A DNA stretch of 64,000 nucleotides. Origin: Cunninghamella blakesleeana. Lineage: Eukaryota; Mucoromycota; Mucoromycetes; Mucorales; Cunninghamellaceae. The translations under genes and the position numbers were made by a program. Below, in pieces: positions 12,418 to 18,328 of the stretch. The stretch is taken from assembly GCA_017871115.1 (NCBI GenBank), contig JAFCIZ010000009.1, forward strand, positions 1 through 64,000. Reading direction: 5' to 3'. How positions within the stretch are numbered: position 1 is the first letter of the stretch; each line of letters starts with the position of its first letter. The notes under the pieces are model-generated. The model was given only the letters and a program-made list of their open reading frames with translations. It was not told where the DNA came from and searched no databases.

Positions 12418-12978
12418 ATGGAAGACTACCCAAAGAGAGTACATATGAGAGTTCCCATGAGGGACTACAAGAAGATCATACAAATATCTATGTTTGCCGA
12501 TCTCATGAGAGGTAATAGGGAATGTCGTGCTGCAGTCCGAAATTTAATGAGACAAACCTCAGAGGCACTTCCAGGGCTTGAACCTATATCTGTAGATAGC
12601 TACTTTAATACATTATCCAGACTCTCATCATTGGAAACAAACATAAGTAATCCACCTAGCAAAAGGGAAGGTCCAAAGACAATGTACTTTACGGATCCAC
12701 ATCCCACAACAGACTCTGTAAAGCGTCTATATCGTGAGACCAAAGGAGGTATTCCCAATGGAAAATTAAGACACGACCAACATCATGAAACATGTCCTGC
12801 AGATGTAAGAACAATGTTCTACGCGTACATACACAACAAGGAATTAATACATGAATCCGAAATACACATCGATGATTTTCTGAAGGAATTGGCACCTGAT
12901 ACATTGGGAGATATGAAGAAGATCAAACGTAATGATAGTTCGATCATATGGAAAATATGTACAGAAATACGCACTTAA
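12418..12978 (+). CDS. Unknown 186-aa protein divergent from PolB
   Basis: I do not recognise this protein. It is mildly basic overall. The N-terminal 60 residues look helical (MRDYKKIIQISMFADLMRG), a middle segment is rich in Pro, Lys and Arg, and there is a His-rich patch (HDQHHETC, around residue 122). There is no signal peptide or membrane segment, so it is probably cytosolic. It shares a 24-bp divergent intergenic gap with PolB, which suggests co-expression and perhaps a role in replication; that is inference from position only. A TTTTTAAAAA motif follows about 20 bp after its stop. Confidence 0.8.
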   Translation: MEDYPKRVHMRVPMRDYKKIIQISMFADLMRGNRECRAAVRNLMRQTSEALPGLEPISVDSYFNTLSRLSSLETNISNPPSKREGPKTMYFTDPHPTTDSVKRLYRETKGGIPNGKLRHDQHHETCPADVRTMFYAYIHNKELIHESEIHIDDFLKELAPDTLGDMKKIKRNDSSIIWKICTEIRT

Positions 12979-12999
12979 GATAAGATTCCCCTCCTCCAT

Positions 13000-13010
13000 T
13001 TTTAAAAAGG
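13000..13010. terminator. TTTTTAAAAA gene-end motif after the 186-aa gene
   Basis: A short perfect T/A palindrome between the 186-aa gene and the small membrane-protein gene. The same motif marks nearly every 3' gene end in the unit (see the finding on T4A4 punctuation). Its role as terminator or 3'-processing signal is inferred from position. Confidence 0.4.
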
Positions 13011-13057
13011 TGTTTTTGGATCTTTATTCGGATCTTAGTGGAACAAATGGTTGAAAT

Positions 13058-13255
13058 ATGGGTGATTCCCCGGATTTTGTTATTATTATCATGGTAGTGG
13101 CACCAACTATAGCACTTATTATAGCTGGTTGTATGGTATATCATAGATGTAAAAATCGTCCTGTATTATTGGTAAGATATGTTAACGAACAACAGGTACC
13201 ACAACAACCTCCATCATATCCATCCCATACGCCACATACATATCCATCTAACTGA
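13058..13255 (+). CDS. Small single-span membrane protein with PPxY motif (65 aa)
   Basis: A short N-terminal stretch is followed by one hydrophobic segment (about residues 7-27), then a basic Cys-containing stop-transfer region (HRCKNRP). The Pro/Tyr/Ser-rich tail contains PPSY at 51-54. No cleavable signal peptide is obvious, so a type III-like one-span protein with a cytosolic tail is likely. PPxY motifs recruit WW-domain ubiquitin ligases of the Nedd4/Rsp5 family and serve as late-budding or membrane-sorting signals in several enveloped viruses. Whether that applies here is inference. It lies between the 186-aa gene and R4 in the replication module. The frame is short but intact in both copies. 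Confidence 0.75.
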   Translation: MGDSPDFVIIIMVVAPTIALIIAGCMVYHRCKNRPVLLVRYVNEQQVPQQPPSYPSHTPHTYPSN

Positions 13256-13274
13256 CTCACCATCCATTATGATC

Positions 13275-13723
13275 TTTTAAAAGTCCATTAAACTAATGTA
13301 GGACTGTGTATGAATTATACTCACCAAGTTGGTTCCTAAGTTAGGTAATTTATCCTAATTTTTCTTCGTTACCCCACAATTCTTGACTCAACTTTCGAAA
13401 CCACTTCGAAATTGAACTTAGGTAGTCCAACTTTTAATATTTAGGTACGTACCTAAATATTAAAAGGGCACCATTCTATCATCAAAGGAAGTATATTTCC
13501 ATTTTAACGCAAAGTGATTGGTAAGGTACCTTACTTTTATTTCTAAGTACGTACTTAGAAATAAAAGGGAAACTACATAAGTCAGAATTCGAACCGATTT
13601 TAAAAGTTGAGTCAGAAAAAATGGGGTGATGGAGAAAAAATAGGGATGAACCTTATAACTATGGACCTAACTTGGTGAGTTGGAGTACACACTGTTTAAC
13701 ATTAGTTTAATGGACTTTTAAAA
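13275..13723 (+). repeat. R4: R element with the longest perfect inverted ends
   Basis: Plus orientation, between two convergent genes (membrane protein and TFIIS-like). Here the terminal inverted repeat is perfect for about 40 bp. It extends beyond the TTTTAAAA motif outward through GATCATAATGGATGG and inward to the CATTAGTTTAATGG block. Internal palindromes are intact, with a small local difference (cattctatcatcaaaggaagt) not seen in the others. Confidence 0.93.
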
Positions 13724-13779
13724 GATCATAATGGATGGAATCTGATGAAGATGAAGCACTAATAGATATAGGATTAGTA

Positions 13780-14040
13780 TCAGCGTGTTGACCATGTGTA
13801 ATTACACGAATGGCATCGATAGTGTATGCTTGCTCCTTCATCTGCCGATCTTGATTGAATTTCTCTATATGTTACATGATGATCGTCATTGCATTTAGGA
13901 CATTTAAATAATCGACGTCGTTTCTTTCCATCATCATCTGGTTTCTTTTCCTCCTCTTTTATCTTAGACATATATTTCTGAAGTAATTTAGGATTATGTT
14001 CCTTTAGATAGTTGATACATTCTTTAGTGTAATCGTCCAT
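13780..14040 (-). CDS. TFIIS-type zinc-ribbon transcript cleavage factor (86 aa)
   Basis: The C-terminal 40 residues are a TFIIS domain-III zinc ribbon: CPKC (47-50), the signature QSRSADEGAS (62-71) with the acidic Asp-Glu pair that enters the polymerase secondary channel, then CHSC (76-79) and a terminal Trp. The N-terminal 45 residues are charged and Lys-rich, without the TFIIS domains I and II. It should therefore act like a minimal RNA-cleavage/anti-arrest factor of the element's own RNA polymerase, or as an RPB9/TFIIS-like subunit. Its start codon overlaps that of the divergent UDG-like gene within a CATG tetranucleotide. Confidence 0.88.
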   Translation of the reverse strand: MDDYTKECINYLKEHNPKLLQKYMSKIKEEEKKPDDDGKKRRRLFKCPKCNDDHHVTYREIQSRSADEGASIHYRCHSCNYTWSTR

Positions 14041-14041
14041 G
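14038..14041. promoter_or_regulatory. CATG: overlapping start codons of two divergent genes
   Basis: The palindrome CATG supplies ATG on both strands, at 14039-14041 for the UDG-like gene and 14040-14038 for the TFIIS-like gene. Each promoter must therefore lie inside the other gene's coding sequence. The arrangement is identical in the second copy (50692-50695). Confidence 0.85.
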
Positions 14042-14662
14042 AGGGAATATCATAAATCTTGGAGAAAGTTCTTCCGATCAAACAAGGACCTCATCACAAA
14101 TATCCTTGATACATTGGGTCCAGATGGTTACTATCCATCCAGAGAGGAAATATTCTCTATATTTAGAGAGATCACAACAGAAGATATACGTGTTGTAATA
14201 GTAGGTCAAAGTCCATATCCAAATATAGATGCATGTGGTATACCGTTTATGTCATCTAGGGGAAAAAATACAGTATCTTTATGTAATATAGCCAGAGAAT
14301 TAAGGAGGGAATATCCATATCTTAATCTTCCAGACGATTATAACCTTTTAATACAATCATGGATGGAACAGGGTATATTCCTTATCAACATGGCATTCAC
14401 CATTGGTAAAGATGGTAGAGACCACTCCATATTATGGGAAGAATTCACACGAGAATTGGTCCGTTATATCATCAATGTCGATAATACTATACCTTTTGTT
14501 CTAATGGGATCTAATGCGTGGGTTCTGGATGATATTGTTGGTGGATCTCCATCTATTAAGGTACCACATCCGGTAGCAAGAGATGGTCAATTCATTGGAT
14601 GTGATGTATTTGTTCGATGCAATGATCTCCTATCATCACCAATATTATGGTGTAACTTTTAA
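14039..14662 (+). CDS. Uracil-DNA-glycosylase-like protein with altered active site (207 aa)
   Basis: The fold markers of family 1 UDG are present: VVIVGQSPYP (53-61) for the water-activating loop, ACGIPFM (65-71), QGIFLINMAFT (111-121) for the uracil-recognition strand with Asn117, and VPHPVARDG near 175-183 for the minor-groove loop with His177. The catalytic Asp expected in GQDPYP is Ser58, so glycosylase activity is doubtful. In poxviruses the UDG D4 doubles as a structural part of the polymerase processivity factor. A non-catalytic role of that kind is plausible here but inferred. The stop codon is embedded in CTTTTAAAG. Confidence 0.82.
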   Translation: MREYHKSWRKFFRSNKDLITNILDTLGPDGYYPSREEIFSIFREITTEDIRVVIVGQSPYPNIDACGIPFMSSRGKNTVSLCNIARELRREYPYLNLPDDYNLLIQSWMEQGIFLINMAFTIGKDGRDHSILWEEFTRELVRYIINVDNTIPFVLMGSNAWVLDDIVGGSPSIKVPHPVARDGQFIGCDVFVRCNDLLSSPILWCNF

Positions 14663-14710
14663 AGAAAAGGGAGAGTAATGGGAATGGGAGACTAGGGAAT
14701 GTAATGGAGG

Positions 14711-14941
14711 TCATTTGACCCGTTTATCTTCAACGGCGTTTAGGATCTGTCTAAGTACGATTAGGAGGTCATTCATACTGACATCTTGTCTGCGCGGAGA
14801 TTCTCTGGTGCATCTCTTGCACATCCGTCTATCCCCTTCATATGGGAATCTATCTACGGATTTTTTCTTGTTGCAGACGATACAGGCCTTGTATTTTTTC
14901 ATTGACGGCGTTGTAACAACATACGATTTTCTTATCAGCAT
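14711..14941 (-). CDS. Small zinc-finger protein (76 aa)
   Basis: Contains a four-cysteine zinc site, CIVC (20-23) and CKRC (41-44), separated by a basic stretch (KKKSVDRFPYEGDRR) and followed by a helical tail (VSMNDLLIVLRQILNAV). The start may be Met14 (MKKYKAC), just before the zinc site. The arrangement resembles treble-clef fingers of DNA-binding or transcription proteins. No specific family is recognised. It lies downstream of the 212-aa gene on the same strand and converges with the UDG-like gene. Confidence 0.7.
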   Translation of the reverse strand: MLIRKSYVVTTPSMKKYKACIVCNKKKSVDRFPYEGDRRMCKRCTRESPRRQDVSMNDLLIVLRQILNAVEDKRVK

Positions 14942-14974
14942 AACATTTTTTAAAAAGGTATATCGCTGCCACCG

Positions 14975-15613
14975 TTATTCCTCTTCTTCATCTTCTTCCT
15001 CTTCTTCTTCTTCTTCTTGTACAACTTCTTCTTCCTCTTCTTCTTCCTCTTCGATCTTAACTTTCTTCTTTTCCTTCTTCTTGTACTTACCCACTTCGAA
15101 ACCCAATGTGTTGAGTATGAGTGTTTCTGCAGAGTTGATGGCGAAGGTGTTTTCATCCTTTAATCCATATCTGGTCTTCTTATCATCTATGTTTTCCTTA
15201 GAGATAAGTCCAACAACCTTGTTTGTTCCAACCTTGCGTAAGATGTACTTTCTTCCAACTGGTGAGTCCTTGTTGTATTCCAATTTGGGATCCTTGGGAT
15301 GGCTTGTCCATACAATGGTACGAGCAGATGATCCTCCTCCCTTTGATCCTCCACTTCCAGAACGAACCTTCTTGTTGGATGATCTAGCTACAGTGCGTCT
15401 TTCCACATTAGCACGACGGAGCTTTATACCATCAAGTCCAATCTTTGAACAGGTTTCATCCACTACCTCAATGGACCTTTCCACATCGGCCAACATATCT
15501 GCTTTCTCCAAGGAGGTAATAACATCCGTAAGCACAGAATACACTAAGTCATACACAGCGTCGTGGGCTATGTCCTTTATGCCCTGTTTGTCAGGTTTGA
15601 GTTTCTTGGGCAT
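14975..15613 (-). CDS. Unknown protein with basic middle and poly-Glu tail (212 aa)
   Basis: Residues 1-60 are helical and mixed-charge (KDIAHDAVYDLVYSVLTDVI). Residues 60-100 are basic and Gly/Ser-rich. Residues 100-170 look like a small globular domain (PVGRKYILRKVGTNK). The last 45 residues are Lys then almost pure Glu, encoded by GAA/GAG repeats. Acidic tails of this sort occur in histone chaperones and nucleic-acid-mimicking proteins. I cannot assign a family. The start is preceded by AGTAACTAAC, nearly the same as in front of the 219-aa gene (AGTAACTAAT). A TTTTTTAAAAA motif lies just after the stop. Confidence 0.75.
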   Translation of the reverse strand: MPKKLKPDKQGIKDIAHDAVYDLVYSVLTDVITSLEKADMLADVERSIEVVDETCSKIGLDGIKLRRANVERRTVARSSNKKVRSGSGGSKGGGSSARTIVWTSHPKDPKLEYNKDSPVGRKYILRKVGTNKVVGLISKENIDDKKTRYGLKDENTFAINSAETLILNTLGFEVGKYKKKEKKKVKIEEEEEEEEEVVQEEEEEEEEDEEEE

Positions 15614-15670
15614 GTTAGTTACTGATAGGGGTTAACCTTCTTCGAGGCATTAATCAAGTCTCTTCAAAAC

Positions 15671-16687
15671 ATGGATCCAGGAGAACAAGTAGGTATTAGG
15701 TTAGCACATAGGGTATTAGCTGACATTACCCAAGATAGTCTTAGTTCATTCCATCATGCAGGTGTATCCGATAGGAGTATACTACATGGGATAACATTAC
15801 AGGAAATCATTGATGGAGCAAAAGGTGGAAATGTAGGGATGAACATTACATCATCCAACCCTGCCGAAACAAAGAAATGTATTCTCCATAGGAAATTTAA
15901 ATATTATATCAACGATATCACCAGCTCCATTACAGGATTGGGAGAAGAAGAGGAGGATTCCAATTTCTGGTATGTCATTGGTGCATCTTTGGGAATATTC
16001 CCTGAGGTTTCTATGCCATTAGATCCAGAGACTATTATCATCCGGTTCCACATAGACCACACCAAACTAAAAGAGGATTGCCGCACGTTAAAATATCTAG
16101 TGGATAACATATTTAAGGAAGTTGTAAAAGATGTGTATTACTCTCCGGATTTTATTGGTATTATCGATGTACATATCTCCAACTTGATACAATTATCCAG
16201 TATTGTACAATTGGTGGATAAAACTATTGGTATATCTGATATTAAATCATGTGATATAACCGGACCAAATACTCTATCAACCATAGGGAGTAACATTATG
16301 GAGATATGTATCCATGAATATATAGACAATCGTTATCTATCAAGTACTGATATCTATGATATAGAAAGGAATTTTGGATTGGAAGCCGCCAGACATGTTA
16401 TATACACTGAGATATTATCCAGAAACAACGGAGATAAACAGAGTGCAGATTTTATAGCCGATTTTATGACTTGTAAGGGATATGTAAGTCCATTCAAGAA
16501 AGATAATCCAATGTTAAAGGACAAAGGATTTCTGTCATCCATTGCCTTTGAGAGACCGAAGAATGATATCAAGGTAGCACTATCTGATGGAGGTATGATA
16601 GATGATATTTCATCTGTATATTCCCAATTAGCTTTAGGTAACCAGGCTGACACTGGGACTGGATCATGTTTATTTAAGACCTTTTAA
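15671..16687 (+). CDS. RPB1: RNA polymerase largest subunit, C-terminal half (RPB1 A''-like, 338 aa)
   Basis: The first residues, MDPGEQVGIRLAHRVLADIT followed by LSSFHHAGV, are the trigger-loop region of the largest RNA polymerase subunit (canonical EPGExVGxxAAQSIGEPxTQMTLxTFHxAG). Residues 225-338 match the conserved C-terminal region: DIERNFGLEAARHVIYTEIL, FIADFMTCKGYVSPF, a FERPKNDIKVAL stretch and a final GTGSCLFK. It is thus the archaeal A''-equivalent, encoded about 18 kb from the gene for the N-terminal half (33402-35321). The two products should assemble around the active centre. Compared with archaeal A'' it begins almost at the trigger loop. The jaw and foot between bridge helix and trigger loop appear to be absent from both fragments. 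The stop lies in CTTTTAAAAAA. Confidence 0.92.
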   Translation: MDPGEQVGIRLAHRVLADITQDSLSSFHHAGVSDRSILHGITLQEIIDGAKGGNVGMNITSSNPAETKKCILHRKFKYYINDITSSITGLGEEEEDSNFWYVIGASLGIFPEVSMPLDPETIIIRFHIDHTKLKEDCRTLKYLVDNIFKEVVKDVYYSPDFIGIIDVHISNLIQLSSIVQLVDKTIGISDIKSCDITGPNTLSTIGSNIMEICIHEYIDNRYLSSTDIYDIERNFGLEAARHVIYTEILSRNNGDKQSADFIADFMTCKGYVSPFKKDNPMLKDKGFLSSIAFERPKNDIKVALSDGGMIDDISSVYSQLALGNQADTGTGSCLFKTF

Positions 16688-16737
16688 AAAATGGATTAAC
16701 CATCTGACATGATAATATATGAGAATATATCATATAT

Positions 16738-17343
16738 TCAGTCGATGAGTGTTTCTTCTTCCACTTCTTCTATTGTTACTTCCTTCTTTTCCACCCTTGT
16801 TTCTTCTCTTTCCTTTTCCCTAGTGTCTTCTTCTTCATCATCATCTTCGTCATTGTCTCCATCTTCTTTTGCTTCTGGAATTGGAGCTTGTGGTGCTATC
16901 TTCTCTAAATGTCCAGCGATGATTTCTAATGCGATGTAGATGTCACGTAAAGATGTGTTGATATCACGTAAGGAAACATCTCCTCCTTTCTTCTTTGAGG
17001 ATAGTTCTTCTTCATCTTCTGAGGATGATGAGGATGAGGATGACGATGATGATGGAGAAGGAATTACAACCTTCTTTTTCTTCTTTTCTACTTTCGTTGG
17101 TTTCACTGCCTTTACCTTAGCCTTACCTTTAGACTTTGTTACCTTAGCCTTGCCTTTGCCTTTGGGACGGATTTCTTCTTCTGATGATGAAGATGAATCT
17201 TCTGAAGATGTTATATCTTCTGAGGATGATGATTCAGATGCCGATGAAGAGGATACTTCCGATGAAGAAGAAGGTGGTGGGGGTGGTGCCTTCTTTTTAC
17301 CACTGGATGTCTTTTTCTTTATGGATGTTGTAGACTTAGGCAT
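16738..17343 (-). CDS. Low-complexity Ser/Glu/Lys protein (201 aa)
   Basis: Begins with a basic segment and a run of prolines (residues 19-23). Long Ser runs mixed with Asp and Glu follow, then a Lys/Ala/Pro-rich basic block (60-92) resembling a linker-histone tail, another Ser/Glu run, and a short structured helix (SLRDINTSLRDIYIALEIIAGHLEKIAP, about 125-152). The tail is acidic. The Ser-Glu/Asp runs would be good casein kinase 2 targets. The function may be nucleic-acid condensation or charge-based scaffolding, by composition only. The mirror-image open frame on the other strand is a by-product of the repetitive codons. Confidence 0.7.
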   Translation of the reverse strand: MPKSTTSIKKKTSSGKKKAPPPPPSSSSEVSSSSASESSSSEDITSSEDSSSSSEEEIRPKGKGKAKVTKSKGKAKVKAVKPTKVEKKKKKVVIPSPSSSSSSSSSSSEDEEELSSKKKGGDVSLRDINTSLRDIYIALEIIAGHLEKIAPQAPIPEAKEDGDNDEDDDEEEDTREKEREETRVEKKEVTIEEVEEETLID

Positions 17344-17393
17344 TTGATAATGGAGCGTCTCTGCATCCTCTATTATCCATCATTCCTCAAATT

Positions 17394-17639
17394 TTAAAAA
17401 TGTACATCATATGGTTGTCTTTGTTTCTGTTTCTTCTTGGATTCTATAAGTAATAATTCTAGTTGGTGTACAACTCTTGTATCTTTTATCACCTCATTGT
17501 CATCATCAGGAGGTTGCTTGCTTTTCCTCTTTTCTAATTTATCCTTTTTGTTATATTGGTTTTTATCCATATTTGATTGGGACCTATCGATCAGTGAACA
17601 TGGGTATATCTCATTTTCCCTATATATAGTTTGTGCCAT
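17394..17639 (-). CDS. Small hydrophilic protein (81 aa)
   Basis: Unrecognised. It is highly charged, with a Lys/Gln-rich middle and end (KKQKQRQ). There is no membrane segment, and one short potential helix (VHQLELLLIESKKK). Its stop codon is part of a TTTTAAAA motif (last codon Phe), which fits the gene-end pattern of better-supported genes here and is the main reason to keep it. It is followed upstream by about 220 bp of non-coding DNA before R5. Met24 is an alternative start. Confidence 0.55.
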   Translation of the reverse strand: MAQTIYRENEIYPCSLIDRSQSNMDKNQYNKKDKLEKRKSKQPPDDDNEVIKDTRVVHQLELLLIESKKKQKQRQPYDVHF

Positions 17640-17864
17640 ATGGATGTCCGTCCCTTAGTGAATCTTTTTATTTGGAGATCTCGAGATAAATTTCATCCAT
17701 GAAATTTTCATATAGTACAATAGTATATCAATTCCCTTTGATCTATACTGTCCCCGTTATCTCCTAATTCTTGTATCCATTGAGATATATTCATATATAC
17801 ATCAGGATATATTTATATTTATATCGTTTATCAACATTCCATAAAGGATCTATCCATCATGACC
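17640..17864. other. Non-coding region upstream of the 81-aa gene
   Basis: An AT-rich stretch with no convincing gene. It contains overlapping short dyads, AGATCTCGAGAT and ATTTCATCCATGAAAT (about 17679-17709), and then an alternating ATAT-rich part (17776-17830). It may hold the promoter of the 81-aa gene. Nothing more can be said from the sequence. Confidence 0.5.
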
Positions 17865-18314
17865 TTTTAAAAGTCCACTAAACTAATGTAGAACTGTGTA
17901 TGGATTATACTCACTAAGTTGGTTCCTAAGTTAGGTAATTTATCCCAATTTTTCTTCGGTACCCCATAATTCTTGACTCAACTTTCGAAACCACTTCGAA
18001 ATTGAACTTAGGTAGTCCAACTTTTAATATTTAGGTACGTACCTAAATATTAAAAGGACACCATTTCATCACCAAAGGAACTATATTTCCATTTTAACGC
18101 AAAGTGATTGGTAAGGTACCTTACTTTTATTTCTAAGTACGTACTTAGAAATAAAAGGGAAACTACATAAGTCAGAATTCGAACCGATTTTAAAAGTTGA
18201 GTCAGAAAAAATGGGGTGATGGAGAAAAAATAGGGATGGACCTTATAACTATGGACCTAACTTGATGAGTTGGAGTACACACTGTTTAACATTAGTTTAG
18301 TGGATTTTTAAAAA
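17865..18314 (+). repeat. R5: R element between tandem minus-strand genes
   Basis: Full length, plus orientation, both palindromes intact. It separates the 81-aa gene (5' side) from the 3' end of the D6/D11-type helicase gene. Together with R6 (minus) it encloses the large module helicase-capping enzyme-D5-219 aa-RPB2 as inverted repeats 10 kb apart. Confidence 0.93.
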
Positions 18315-18328
18315 GGTCATGATATATA

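Noticed and set aside
14715..15635. 306-codon Ser-rich open frame on the plus strand
   Set aside because: It is the antisense of the 76-aa and 212-aa genes. Its Ser runs are the complement of the GAA/GAG Glu codons, and it lacks any domain.
16940..17347. 135-codon plus-strand frame rich in Asp, Glu, Ser and Phe
   Set aside because: Mirror image of the 201-aa low-complexity gene, produced by repetitive codons.
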